64,000 nt of DNA from Bidens hawaiensis (taxonomy: Eukaryota > Streptophyta > Magnoliopsida > Asterales > Asteraceae), in NCBI GenBank assembly GCA_021521415.1, contig JAIQDT010009117.1, positions 39,022 through 103,021 of the forward strand, written 5' to 3'. Below the pieces are notes generated by a model. That model was not told the origin of the DNA and ran no database searches. It saw only the letters and a program-made list of their open reading frames with translations. The position numbers and the translations under genes were made by a program. Shown in pieces: positions 1-12,896 of the stretch (the first letter of the stretch is position 1; every line of letters starts with the position of its first letter).

Positions 1-480
1 CGTTAACGGATTTCAGTAAGATTTGTTGCATTAGATTTGTTATCACCATACTCAAATGGATCTATGAGTTCTAGACGAATCTGAACCTAAATGAACAAGT
101 TACCGTTATAAACGTACCATAAACGAGTCGGTTAACAAACTCAAGCTAGTCTTGATGTAGGTTTGGCTCGTCACGACGTTCCAGCACCAACAAGCTCGGG
201 TTTTCGCCTTCGGATCTTGGTTCGGGATAAAGGATGGTGTTTGTGTGTGTTTTTGATGGTGTAGGCTATGGTGTAGAGATGGATAAAAATGGAAACGTTT
301 AGGGTTTAAGGGGTATTTATACTCCCTTAAGCCCATGGACCTAAGGCCCATTCCATCTCTTATTCCATCTTCTAAAGTCCAAGCCCAACCTTTTACAGTT
401 TATTATCTAAACCGATAAACGACATGCTATAAAATAACGAAATTTATTTTATTATTTCTTATCGAAAGTAGGATGTTACA
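1..480 (-). mobile_element. LTR terminus, truncated by window start
   Basis: The stretch ends in GGATGTTACA exactly where copia pol coding sequence begins at 481. Read on the minus strand it starts TGTAACATCC, a common LTR start. I infer the end of an LTR inserted into the copia element. The other LTR end and any TSD lie outside the window. The 81-codon minus-strand ORF at 106-351 resembles nothing I know and is probably chance. Confidence 0.4.
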
Positions 481-578
481 TGAAGGGGTGTTTGTGAAGT
501 AGCCTCCTGGTTTTGAAGATCCAGACTATTTAGACTGTGTTTACCGATTAAATAAGGCTCTATATGGTCTACACCAAG

Positions 579-859
579 CAGGGCCATCTCCGAGAATTTA
601 AATGCCTAGGCCGAGCTGAAATGCAAAGGCCCGTTAGCTCTAACGAGTAATGAAATAAAATGACCCGCATGCCCATGATCTCAAATGGGTTATGGGTATA
701 AAAAGATTGGGCCTAATATCTAATAAAATGATTAAGATTTGTACCTATTTTATATACTATATATGTATAAATATATGTATATACAAAAAAAAATTGTGCC
801 CTCAAAAAATTAGTGCCTCGGCCGGTTGCCTGGGTTGCCCTACCCAAGAGCCGGCACTG
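579..859. mobile_element. Non-autonomous hAT element in copia RT
   Basis: The termini read CAGGGCC at the left and GCCGGCACTG at the right, an imperfect hAT-like inverted repeat. The flanks carry a perfect 8-bp duplication, ACACCAAG, at 571-578 and 860-867. This matches the 8-bp TSD of hAT elements. It has no coding capacity and splits the RT directly after the LHQA codons. Confidence 0.8.
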
Positions 860-1365
860 ACACCAAGCCCCGAGAATTTCGTACAGTACGCTTGCTGACC
901 ATCTTATTGATAGTGGCTTCAAACGATGGACTTTAAATTGTACACTTTTTCACAAGGTTGTTAGAGAAGCTCTGCCCCTTGTCCAGATTTATGTCATTAA
1001 CATCATATTTGCCTCGACAAACGACAAATTATGTAAGGACTTAGAGAAGTCGACGCAGACCGAGATGAGCTCTATCGGGGAAATGAGAATCTTTTTAGGG
1101 TTGTAGGTTCAACAGTCTAAAGCATAATCTTTATTCATCGAACGAAGTATGTGAACGATGTCTTAAGCCGATTCAAGATAACTGTCGGAAAATTACCTTA
1201 TACTCCTCTTCCCGTGGGTCACAATTTGTCACCGGACAAATTGAAGGATACCATTGATCAGACCCTTTACCGAGCTATGATTGGTTCTTTAATGTACTTA
1301 ATAGCATCGCGCCTTGATATAATGTTTGTTGTTTGTTTATGGGCCAGGTATCAAGCGAGTCCCGA

Positions 1366-4300
1366 TGTCACACCCCGAAAATCTTAATTTAAACAGCGGA
1401 AGACTTTGACCAAGTCTTTCGGGTGGTGACAGACGCCGTTTCAGCCAATCACATTTAAGTATACATTTCAAATGAAGGTTGAACTTTATTTAACCATCAG
1501 AGTTATTACACATGTCATATTACACGATTCTTATTCAAATTACAAGTTTAACATAAAGTCAACATTTTTCATTCAAACACACGCCACTATTTTCTCGCGC
1601 TCTTTGCGAAATTTCCATACTTCATTTTAATTACCTGAAAAGCATATTAAAATAACGGTCAACACAATGTGTTGGTGAGTTTCTCTTTATAACAAAATAG
1701 TCCATATATATATATATATATGAATCAAAAACAACATCCATATAATGAACTTCTGTCATTATATCCGATAACAATTCGTGTGTAATCGTCACTACACCCC
1801 GAATTGTATCCAAAATATCCCGTGTATAATGGCTTACCACCATTATAACACCAATCCGTGTGTAATGCTCTACCGTCATTACATCACCAACAATAGGCAT
1901 TTTACTTTTTAAACAAATCATGCTGTTGTAGACGAGCAAAGAATACAACATTACGTATGACTATCATAGTTGATAACACGATACATACCAGACTCAAAAT
2001 ATACCCACTTTTAACCCGACGCGATTGGAAGTGGGGGGGCGTCACCCCGATAGATCTACCCATGTATATGTGCCTCTTTCTATGTTAACCGTTATTTAGC
2101 CAACTAAACTTATCCCGGGTTTGACACGGTTCGTAAAACAAAATTCCCTTAAAATATCAATAAAATCCATATGAAATGAAGAATATGCTTTTCCCCCAAA
2201 ACACAATTAAATATCGATTTAAAACAATTTCAGTTAAAAAAAAGGGGGTTCGATAGAGAAACTCACGATTTGAAGCTTTTCGTTCAAGAATTTGCGTGTC
2301 CTATATAGTACACATTTTTTTAATAAAAACTTGGGTTTAGTTTTTATAACATCCTTTTAGTTTATTAATATTAATCTAGCGTCCACACAAGCACATAAAC
2401 AATTAAGTTCTTATAATGTTAACGAGCGCACATAGTTCGGTTTCCCGTTAAATATTAAATAACAAAGTCAATTAATAAACAACTAAAATATATAATATAT
2501 TTTAAGTTTCAGTTGCTGGAAAGTTTTAAGAAAATATTAATTTTATATTTTTCATAATTCTTGTCGGTTTTATGTTTAAAATGAATCGTTTCGGTTTTTC
2601 GTTTAAAGTGTAACTTATAAATAATGGAAAATACTTGTTACATATATATTAATCAAGTTTTATAAGTTAACTTGTGAAAATATATTATTTTTCATTTTTG
2701 TTAATATTTTCTTAAAATAGCAACTTTTAACGTTTTCGTGTCGGTTTTGGCGACACGAACCGTTTAGGACTAAGTTTTATCATCTTGTCCTTTTCCCATA
2801 TACTATCTTATGTTATATATGATTATTTTCTAATTTTAGGGGCTGTTCTAAAATAGTCCCTAAGAGTTGTGTCGGTTTCGTTCAAAAAGTCGATTTTTCG
2901 ACCATTAACGTTACCGACTAGTTAAATAAGTTGAACAAGTCTACAATAATCATTTATGAACTAATCACACATATAATGACACATAATTCACCATAAATTG
3001 CAGTTTTGATCAAATCATTTCACAAGACACGTTTAACCCAATTTTCAAGTTTCTAGTTTATATTCTAAGTTTATTAATATTGTTACTAATCAAGTTTTGT
3101 TATTTTTATATGAGAAAATATCATATTAATACATAAATGTCCAGGTTCAAATCATCATATCATTTATGTATAAGTTCAATTAGTTCATTAACCAATCAAA
3201 TTATGAATTTCCTAAGTGTTTAACTAACAGAGTTTCCTATTATAGTAACTTTTAATTTTTGATAATTCTATCTAATTCAATCTTCCCACTTTGATTAAGT
3301 ACAACTCTAAGTTTAACTCAATTAATTAGTTTGATAGGGTTTCATGCATCCTAAGTATTCTATCCAATTTTGTTCTTTCAATTTGTCATTCAACAAAGTT
3401 TCCTTATTTAGTAAGTTGTTTGCTAGTTCCATCAATGTGTTAACTAGTCCATCTTTTTAATCATGCATACTATCTTAATTCAATTATGCAATTCATCACA
3501 TATCAAACACATTCATGCCAAGTATCCATATCAAAATGAAAAATTCAACTTTTCTTAAATTAAAGTTTCCTTAATTAGCAACTTTAACAATCTTTGTTAA
3601 TCTTCAAGTACCATCTATTGATTCTATCATATATCCTATCTTATTTTCAATTAGATTATTCCATATCATTTCTTGATTCAACAATCCATCCAAAATCCCT
3701 GATTAATCCAAAACCAAAAAATCCTCAATTTTCAATTATGAACAAACTCTTGTTTTGTTTATCTCTAACAACAATTTCTCAATAATCCAAGTCCTTACTA
3801 GCAAGCTAATGATTAATAATCAATCCAAATTTCATTCTAACAACAAACCCTAACAACAATTTTATCTATGATTATACCAAACTATCAAGTAATCCAACAA
3901 GATTTCTAATCAATCTTAGCAATCAAAATATAACCTTTAGGATGAATGTATGCATGTATAGGTGGGTTTAATACTTCCATTTACACATACATACATACTC
4001 ACGGCTCATACACACACACACACAAGCATCCAAAATTTTCAATCTCTAAGATCAATCTCAACCCAATAACACCTATTCTAACCAAATTAACCATAGAAAT
4101 TAACTTATAAACCTACTTGTGTTCTTGAAGATATAATGAGAATGAGATCGGTGTGAGTGTGATGATCCTTACTCCTAACTCTTCTTCCTAGAAGCCTAAC
4201 TCCACAATGATTTTGATCTAACTTGAATGCGTGTGTGGTGATTTGAATGTGTGTATGTGATGGTGGGTTTGTGATGTATGTGTGGGCATATATATATAGG

Positions 4301-4900
4301 GTGAGGAGGATGGGTGGCCATTGGTTTTAAGAAATAAAACAATGGGATAAATCAATGGGTGGTGGCACATGGGTTTGGGTTAGTAAGTAGGTGTTTAAAC
4401 AATAATCTTAAGTTTCCGTTTTAACGTCTAACGAATTTTAGATAATCAAACGAATCCCGTTTCTAATAATTTTTGTCAGAATTTGAACGAAATTGGATTC
4501 TAGGTAGTACAAGCTTAAGAAACTAATTTTTGGAAATATTTGACGTTGGGTCCTTACCGGGTCGTCCACCGACACTCGGTTTACTTATTTTGCAATTGCG
4601 ATTCGAGCCTTCTAAAATTAAGTTTATACATTGTCTCTACTACTTTAATATGTATTTTAAGTTTTCGAGGCCATTTAGACAAGTTTAGGATTTTATCCGT
4701 TTCTAAGTCGTCACCCGAGGTCATTTTGCGTAGTGTTTGCTACGCGACCAAATTGGACCTTTTCAAACTTAATAAAATATATCCCAAATATTTTTGGAGT
4801 TTTTGGACTAAAATAATATCACCTATTTATTATATTATTTTATTTACGTAAACACAATTATATTAGTCGCGGTTTAGGCTAGTTTTAGCCGGGTGTCACA
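1366..4900 (-). mobile_element. 3.5-kb solo LTR, chromovirus-type ends
   Basis: Starts TGTCACACCCCG and ends GCCGGGTGTCACA, so the minus strand reads TGTGACACCCGG to the end GGTGTGACA. A 5-bp duplication CCCGA flanks it (1361-1365 and 4901-4905). Copia coding sequence resumes in frame on both sides. No internal domain, PBS or second LTR is present, so this is a solo LTR left by unequal recombination. The end sequence matches the Tekay-type element at 55311, but the body is much older and AT-rich. Confidence 0.82.
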
Positions 4901-5480
4901 CCCGAGTGACTCATCTGGCGGCTGTAAAGCGTATTTTCTACTATCTGAGTGTAATCTTGACATCGGGTTATGGTATCCAAGGAAGATAGTTTTGATCATA
5001 CTGCTTTTTCGAATATTGACTATGGATGATGCAAGATCAACTTCAAGTCTACGATGGCAGGTTGTCAATTTTTAGGAAGCCGGCTTGTTTCTTGGCAATG
5101 TAAAAAGCAGACAACAGTCTCCACTTTAACTGTTGAAGCCAAATACATGGCAGCCTCGAGTTTTTGTTCACAAGTTTTATGGATCTAGCAACACTTGTGG
5201 GATTACGGTTTGAAGTTTCTTACTACTCCCATATTTATTGATAACTATGTTGCCATATGTATCACGAAGAACCTTGTGCACCACTCTAAAACGAAACATA
5301 TTGATATTCTTTATCACTTTATCCGTGGCTGCTATGAAAAGAAACTAATTGACATAGAAAATGTGCACACAGACTATCAAAATGCAAACATTTTTACCAA
5401 AGCATTTGATTAAACAAGATTTAAATTTAGGCTTGTTTTAAATGGTTTAAAATCTCTTGCTGATATCCCTAAGCTCGGGT

Positions 5481-7780
5481 AATCATTTTTTCGTACAGTT
5501 TTGTTTTGTTATTTATTTCTTTAATAATTTGGTGTATAGGGGGAGAAAATGGGAAAATACAAAAATGTTGTGCTTTTTGTTTGTACAGATAAAATTCAAA
5601 AACATTTAAATATTTCAAAAATACAAAAACATTTATAAAATTGTGCTCTTCAAAATGAGTTTTGAAGAAAAAAGAGAATATAATAGTACATTGATCATTT
5701 TATTATGAAATTTAAGTATAAAAATAGGCTTAAAAAACTGTGTGCTTAATTGAATTGGTGCATTGGTAGGTCTTAAACAAACAACTAGGGTAAATTATAT
5801 TATATAAACATAAAACATTTTTGCCAAATTAAAATAAGTGTTAGTCTCTTACAAAAGTCTTGGTAATGAAGATAGAAATGTAATTGTCTGTCATACTCAA
5901 ACCTTAAGTCTTTTTGATCACCAAAAACCAAAAATTTCAAAATAAAATCGTCTAGTTAATGGTTAACACTTTAATGGTGTATGGTCTTATGGCCTCAAAT
6001 TCTGTATTGATGGGATGCCTCAAGTTTCTGAACACTGTGAGTCTTCATGTGGTTTATCATCTGGGTATTCAAAAATATGAATATTAAAATGCTTTAAGAG
6101 CGAACACTTTTAAGTCAAAAAACTTTATCACTGTTGTACTTTGTATAAATTCACTACTGACTTGATCAGACACGTTGTTATTCATACATTGTTCCTCCTT
6201 GCATGCGTCTTAATACCAATAAGAAACGGACCCAAGGGGATACAATGTCTGCAAGCCAAACATATGAAATCATGCATACTCACGCATTGTAAAGGAAACT
6301 TGCTGTTTTGCTTGATAACGGGGGTATACCTTGTAGTGTGGATTATTTGCTAAAGATTGCTCAAAATTATTAATCATATATTTTGATCAGCTAGTTTAAT
6401 AGTTTAAGTCAAGTTGGGGTGACATGGTAAAAGTCCAATTAAGCCCGAACTGAGATTAGAGGCTGATAGTTTCTGATACCTTGTGCCTTAATTGAAACTT
6501 AATCATATCACAGAAGTACTTGAAAGTTTGTTATAAGACTTAAGTGGATAACTATATCGATGACCGACTGAACGCCAGTCATAATAAAATCAAAGAATAA
6601 ACATGTTATGGAGGATTTTTTGATCAATATGATTCTTTGCTCAGCTCACAAAAATATGTACTGTTTTCGTAGATTACATTTCATATTGTTCTTAGTTTTA
6701 AGTTTGTTTTTGTTTTTAATTCGAAAATATTCAAAATCCAAAAATATTGTGTTTGTGTTGTAATGAATGAGAACGCATTCGTCAAATGTAAATGACGAAT
6801 AATGGTCATTCACTGCATAATTGATAATGAATGGAATCCATTCATTATTAAGACATTCGCTTTCGTTGATCTGATAATGAATGAACATCAATTGTGATGT
6901 ATGGATAGCAAATGGCTATTCGTTAGATTATAACGTATGAGTTGATTCGTTAATTTTTATAAACGCATGAATCAAAGAATGGGTGCTCATTCGTTAGTTT
7001 AATACTAACAAATGGACGTATCCGTGCACCTTGGTTTACGTGCAAAATTTATAACGTATAAGAGCCCAGATTGAACGAATGGACCTCATTCGTTCAGATC
7101 TGCAAACCTTGAAAAGAGAGAAATACAGAGAGATACCGTGCCCAATATTTCTAAAAATCCAAACACTGTTGAAACACGTTTTTGTTGATTAAACAATGAT
7201 AAGCAGGTATTTACGAGTGCAATGATGTATGATTCTTTGTTTTTGAACAACAACTGATAGGTTAATTAGTTCATGAACTTAACGGATCTGAGCTTAGTCT
7301 AAGTGATGATTTAAATGGTCGCATTTGATCAATTAGATTCTTTAGTTTAATTGTCGACATGAATCCGATCCTAATGGTATAAGTTTTAGGTTGAATCATG
7401 ATGAATTAAGCTTAATTAGATTTCAAACTGAATGTTTAACTATTAAGTGTTCATCATGATTTTTACCTTTACTTTATGGAGTCAAATTACCTATTCTTCT
7501 ATTCACATTCGTTACATATTACGAATGGGAGTCCCATTCGTATAAGTTTATAATGAATAATACCATTCGTGAATTTCTATAACGAATCTGGTCATTCATA
7601 TAAATCTATAACGATAGGGATCATTCGTTAATATCTTCTTAATGAATGAATTCATTCGTTACACTTTACGAATGAATTCATTCGTTACTCTTAATGAATG
7701 AGATCATTCGTTAAAGATATAACCAACTAATAGAGTCATTCGTTACATAAAATATATAAAGAATGGATAGCGAATGAGTA
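5481..7780 (+). other. AT-rich post-pol stretch of the copia element
   Basis: No gene is supported here. A polypurine-tract-like TAGGGGGAGAAAA lies near 5537-5549, shortly after the pol end. The rest is AT-rich with short ORFs only; those at 6141-6353 and 6646-6891 are not recognised. ATTCGT motifs cluster in the right half and are listed separately. Confidence 0.5.
6770..7770. repeat. Degenerate CATTCGTTA / TAACGAATG motif cluster
   Basis: The motif ATTCGT(TA) and its complement recur about 15 times at irregular spacing. They are densest at 7500-7750, often as near-palindromes of CATTCGTTA followed by TTACGAATG. A second cluster lies at 10380-10530. It looks like a decayed short tandem or subterminal repeat of the surrounding retroelement. 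Confidence 0.55.
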
Positions 7781-10152
7781 TTGGAGTTTTTAACCAGATT
7801 GTCATATTTCACTAAGTGTTTAGTGAAATCTAATGCTCGGTTTTTCACAGAAATAGCAGATGAGCAGCACGTTGATGCTGAAGCTCAAGAAAATCTAGTA
7901 GATCAGGTACAACAGGATCCTCAAGCACAAACTGCTGAGGAGGTTAAGGTTGCGGAATTGACATACAACAAGAAACACAACATTTGTGCATTCTTGCTCG
8001 ATGATTTTGTTGGACAAGATCTATTTGTAGATGTGATTGATTTCCTTCGCCGTTCAAGTATCTACTATGCTATCTCTGTTGACGTTCCAGTTCATTTTAA
8101 CATCATCCGTCCATTCTTAGATAGTGCTAAATACATAGATTCCGAGAAGCATATTTAAGCAGAAATCCAGAACAAGAAGATCATTGTCGATGTGGATGTG
8201 ATACGCAAGGTACGACGGTTTTCTGATACCATAGATGATCCTTGTGAGTTTGATAAAACGTTGATTAAAGGGCTATTAAAGAGATTGAAGTACAATGGCG
8301 AGTTGGACAGGTCACTTCAACAAGGCGTATCTATGTGAACAATATAAGTACCTATTACACGTACTTATACACTACCTTGAGGGGAGAGAGGGTGCAATAT
8401 GCTTTTGTGGCTCTAGTTCTCAACAAGCCATTCAATTTTTCAGAATTCGTGTTTTATCGTCTGAAAGAGAACTGCACAACACGCCATCGTAAGAACAAAT
8501 TCCTAATGACCACAAACGATGCTATCTCCTATTAATATTGTTGCCACAAGTCCTAAATCAATGCCGATGGCTATGAAACCGATGAACTTTTCGTACATGT
8601 TGTTTAACCGTCCTCAAGGTCCAGTACAGCCGATTCCTACGTCATTCCACACTTTGACTGTTCCTCATAAAATTAACATGTTGTTGAGCTTGATACATCT
8701 TTAGTAGAGGCGGATGGCCGCTGATCACCAATTTCAAGATAAAATGCGATTAGACTAGAGGAAAATGGTTAACCACATCTCATACTGGCAGCGTGAGAAT
8801 CGTGAGCTACGGGCTATAGTTACTGCTCAGGGGGAGAAGTTGAAAGAACAAGAAGACATCATCCTTCAGCTAACATGTAAAGACAATATGCTTAAGAAAC
8901 TGAAAGGAAATGATGATGATCAAGACCCTGATGCAGGTGCTGGTAGTAGTGAGTAGAAACCAAAGACTGGTGCGTCTAGTAGTTCTGCTGGTGTTGAGGT
9001 TGAGGGTGGTGATAAGCAATTGGTAGTGTATCAAGAGACTACTAATGTGCAACTTATTGAGTTCGTAAAGGCCAATACGGTTTTATATATGGATAACGAG
9101 AAAGGAGTCAATATGAGCATGGTAAACGCTGACGAGATCGAGGAAGGAGAGTTCGTCGATTATTCATTAACTAGAGATCAGATCATGTGATTGCTCGGAT
9201 TGAACGCTGAGGAGTTGGACAGATTGGAGAACGAGGAGGATGTTGAGGTGATAGATGATGATGAAGTTAGATTCGATACGAGTATTCCATCTCGGGATAC
9301 ATCGTTTAATTATGATGAGGTAGAGGTAGAAGACATGACGACCAAGGAATATCTTGATTTGTACACACGTACGAATACAGATCAAGGAATTCCATTCTTC
9401 GCAACAGAACATGTACAAGAGGCTTAAGAGCGTCTTGGGAAGAAGAAACAGAAGGATAATGTAAGTGAGACTGGATTGGGTTCGAAGGATCCAGGGTTTG
9501 AAGGTATGTTTGGACACAGATTCTCGAAGCTTATTGATGTATTAAGGTATGCGGAGCAAGAAGATGATAGTCAGATCAAAACTCATGCCCCTGCTCACCA
9601 AATGACATCGTTTAATGCTTCGAAGACTGTCAAAGGCGATATCATCTCTTGGCTCTATGATTATGAACTTAAAGTATGTATAATCAAGTGGGAACACAGC
9701 ATACAATATTATCGACATACTGCCGATGTTCTTACTTTGCCGAGGTGGGACGTGCGTACGTAGGCAAATAGGTCGTTCGTTAATCATGGTAAAAGCGAGA
9801 TGGCAGATTGTATCTATCGACACTTGCTATATGAGGTACGTCATGGTTTCAAATTATTTAAACCTTAGGTCCCGACACGTAAATAGATGAGATAGATCCA
9901 AGAAATTGTTTGAGGAAACTCGTTCTTAAAGTAAAGCCGTCGCGGACGTTAAAGCGAGTGCTTGTAAAGACTTTTTCCCAAAGTCTCTACAAGACGCTAA
10001 ATTGGTGTTACTACGACAACCGCACCAGTGAAGCCATCATTATTCTTGGAACAGGTTTGAAGACGGAGTTTATTCGGGTGATCGACCCGATGTGGTTGGT
10101 TAACTTATCTGAGTCTGATAATGATGTGTTATTTAATAATCAGATCAGATAG
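7781..10152 (+). pseudogene. Post-pol retroelement ORF remnant
   Basis: Several plus-strand pieces join across stops and frameshifts: 7781-8158, 8160-8535, 8765-8956 continuing to 9190, 9191-9427 and 9476-9763. The first part has VHFNIIRPFLDSAKYIDSEK. The next has YAFVALVLNKPFNFSEF. A charged coiled-coil-like stretch follows (around 8765-8910) and then acidic segments. I recognise the arrangement from ORFs in Asteraceae copia-type elements, sometimes annotated as hypothetical or longin-like; its function is unknown. Position after the copia pol suggests the extra (env-like) ORF of a SIRE-type element. Confidence 0.5.
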
Positions 10153-10379
10153 GTTGAAAATAAATATTACGATCTAGCTATGCAATTTCAACGTGTGGTA
10201 CGTGTTTGCCATGTGTTTGGACTCATAGTTGCGCTGATTGGAAGACGAAGAGATTCAAGTAATCGAAGACAAAGAGCACGAGACGAGGGTGAGTTTGTTA
10301 GTAAATGGTTTTTTCGTCTCGGTCTTTGTTATCTATTATAATTTTCTATTAATAATGTAAAGGACATTTTGGGGATTTT

Positions 10380-10530
10380 ATATATGCTATTCGTTATGTA
10401 ACTGACCATTCGTTATGTTATGTATAATGAATGTGTCCATCCGTTAATGTAAGGGTCATTAGTTATGGAATGTATAATGAATGAGCCCATTCGTTATGTT
10501 ATTAGACCATTCGTTAAAATTTGTCCTCAC
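10380..10530. repeat. Second ATTCGTTATG motif cluster
   Basis: Five copies of CATTCGTTATG-like motifs (some decayed, for example CATCCGTTAATG) lie within 150 bp. The family is the same as the cluster at 6770-7770. The two clusters bracket the post-pol ORF remnants. Confidence 0.5.
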
Positions 10531-10639
10531 ATGTTATTAGACCGAATATGTACTCTTCCCTTTGCCGTTTAGACGTTGACTCATGAACAAAATTCATCAT
10601 TGTTATAAGCTTGTCCTCACATAGCCTACTTATTGTTTT

Positions 10640-12215
10640 TTGCCTCACAAAAGTTGACTTTAAGCTTGGACTTGGAAATAATAATCGTAAATTTCTTGAA
10701 GGGATTTGTTGAAAGACTCCTTCACTTCGGTCGACAACATCGGGTGGATCTCATGCATACCCATGCCGTAATATATTTCCTCGATCAATGCCTCAACCCC
10801 GACAACATTCAAATAGGGGTTTAAAGCGATGACACATGTAAACATTGGTGGTATGTCTTCATAATATTTTTTAACTTCTCCTTCATTGGTTCAACAAGAC
10901 AATTGAAAAGATGATTTTTTTTTTCAAACTCTTTAAAATTCAAGGAGATTTTGTATAATTGTTGCAACACCCAACAACTAGTAGGATAGTAAACCCCCGA
11001 CAATTTAGTGATTGCGGTTTTGAAAACATCAAGATATTACAAAAAATAACCGATATTTACCCAAGCACCGTCTGGAAACATATCGGCTTCGCACCGGTCC
11101 ACGAGAGTTTTATAAAATGCTTGTAATATTTTTTGTTGGGCAAAATCACACAAGAGCATCTGACAAGTTGAGTTCCAACGGAATCGAACGCCCAAATTCG
11201 GCCCCAAATATTTTCTTTCCACCGATTTGCAATAATTTTTGTATTCAAGATATCTTCATTTCCTACATTTAAAAACATCTTGTAATATATATCTAAAGCA
11301 TTTCAAATTGGCGTCCATGGTTTCATTGGCGAGACCGTTTTGAACAACCAAATTGATAACATGGGCAACGCATCGAGCATGAAAAACTTTCGGTAACAAG
11401 GTGGTGTATATTTTATGTAAAGTTTTTCAACTTCCTTTGTATTGTTTGTTTCTTTATCAAATGATATTTAAAATATTTTTTCCTCAAGTCAAAAGTCGTT
11501 ATTATCCCATCAAGAATTTCAAACTATTTTTCGGCTGTATGTGGATACGGAATGTTTTCAAATCTGATGGTGTTTTCATCATTTTCCTAGAAACCGGACT
11601 GACCCAATGAGCGGTGACACAAAGGTAGGATTCCAGTAACCCATGTGACGCCGACCAAACATCACTAGTTAAATACACACCCGTTTGTATAGTTCAAAAA
11701 ACTCAATTAAATCGTTTATTGCACATTCCCACAACTTTAGACAATGACTTCTAAGGGTGGTACGACTTACGTGATTGTAGAGAGCTTGAAGAGTCTCTTG
11801 AATCATGGTCGTCAAACGAGAGTTGTCAAATTGGTTAAATGGCAAACCTTCTAGAATCACAAACTTCGTCATTCTATCATGAACTGCTTTCATGTTGTAA
11901 TGAAATATTGTACCATCGCGGCCCAATTTGACATGGTCCGATACAGGAACTTCTTTCAACGCATTGCAAAAAAAAAAATTCGATATGTTTTTTTAAAGTT
12001 GAGTTCGAATCATGCTTTAATAAAGTGCCACAAAATTGCAACGAGCCTTAAAGGTCTCCATTGATCAACTCAACCAAATCCCAATTCCGCCATACATCTT
12101 TGTTGCGGCTATGCGGGATGACCCGTGAAACTTCGAGGTCATCTTCAATACAGACCGGGTCAATAAATATGGATATTGAAGTCGCCTTTTTTTTGCCTTT
12201 GTTTTTGCTTGCCAT
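10640..12215 (-). pseudogene. hAT transposase pseudogene (BED finger, RNase H-fold)
   Basis: On the minus strand a reading frame opens at 12215 with a lysine-rich N-terminus. It runs into a BED-like block (DVWRNWDLVELINGDLKARC), but the second half of the finger is lost to stops. Then come VILEGLPFNQFDN and the conserved 'LTSDVW' region near 11655-11675, now shifted in frame. Next are a 'RCVAHVINLVVQ' block (about 11330-11395) and RWNSTCQMLLCD (11150-11190). PMFTCVIALNPYLNVVGVEA (10780-10850) is the DUF4413-like RNase H-fold end. The C-terminal dimerisation (hATC) domain is missing beyond about 10640. Many frameshifts make it nonfunctional. The family is RICESLEEPER/Ac-like. Confidence 0.85.
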
Positions 12216-12664
12216 AACAAGTGGTGATGGAAGTGAAAAAATTGGATGTGTAGGTTAGTTGGGAGTGTAAAACGATAACCAAGAAGTTTTTTGGTGTCTT
12301 TGACTTAGGTACTCAAACAATGGATCAAAACCAATGTTATATAGTTGTAGGACCTTAAAAACTGGTTCCAACAGTCCTAAAACGGCTATAATGCCGTCGA
12401 AACCGGTTCTAACTGCTATAATTCAAGTTTATAGTTCATTTAATGCAATACCCGGTGGAACCGGTTATTCAAGGTACGAACCGGAACTCGGTTGGAACCG
12501 GAATTGGGTAGGAACCGATTTCTAAAACAAAAGAGAGAACCGGGTAGGGTTTTCCGGGTATAAACTAACTTAACCGGGTATAGGTATACCGGCAACGAAC
12601 TGAAACCAATTCCGTGTCAGTTCCACCGGGTCCGGTACGGAACCGGTTTTTTGTGTGCGTCTAG
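12216..12664 (-). mobile_element. 5' terminal region of the hAT transposase element
   Basis: Upstream of the transposase start, 12360-12650 is packed with GGAACCGG / CCGGGTA / GGTTCC motifs. Such subterminal repeats are typical of plant hAT elements. A probable terminus TAGACGCACACAAAA reads inward on the minus strand from 12664. No partner terminus is seen left of 10640, consistent with deletion of the 3' end. Confidence 0.45.
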
Positions 12665-12896
12665 TAATAACCATTGGAACACTAATATATGTTATTGTAG
12701 GTTATTTTAAAATCTTATGTGACATGTTGGTGGCGAATTTGAAATAATAATGGGCGTATTGCACCAATGATTAGAGGTGCATAAATCGGGTATGACTGGG
12801 TAATGGAAAATCGGGTATTGGTAATACCTGGGTCGGGTCCGGGTATTGTTTCTAAAAACCATACCACACTCTATGTATCGGGTTCGAGTCGGGTAT

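Larger units (their letters stand above)
481..5480 (+). pseudogene. Ty1/copia pol remnant (RT and RNase H), split by two insertions
   Basis: Three collinear pieces (481-578, 868-1365, 4906-5480) encode the C-terminal part of a copia polyprotein. Visible are PPGFEDPDYLDCVYRLNKAL and YGLHQA of the reverse transcriptase. A degraded catalytic block follows (QIYVINIIFAST, where copia RTs have YVDDIIF). The GSLMY segment lies at 1285-1300. The RNase H end includes LVSWQCKKQTT, HSKTKHIDI and TDYQNANIFTKAF. A 281-bp hAT element and a 3.5-kb solo LTR interrupt it; removing them restores collinearity. Stops and frameshifts make it nonfunctional. The downstream ORF family suggests the SIRE/Maximus lineage, which is tentative. 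Confidence 0.85.

Noticed and set aside
106..351. 81-codon minus-strand ORF
   Set aside because: No domain, low-complexity composition, lies in probable LTR sequence.
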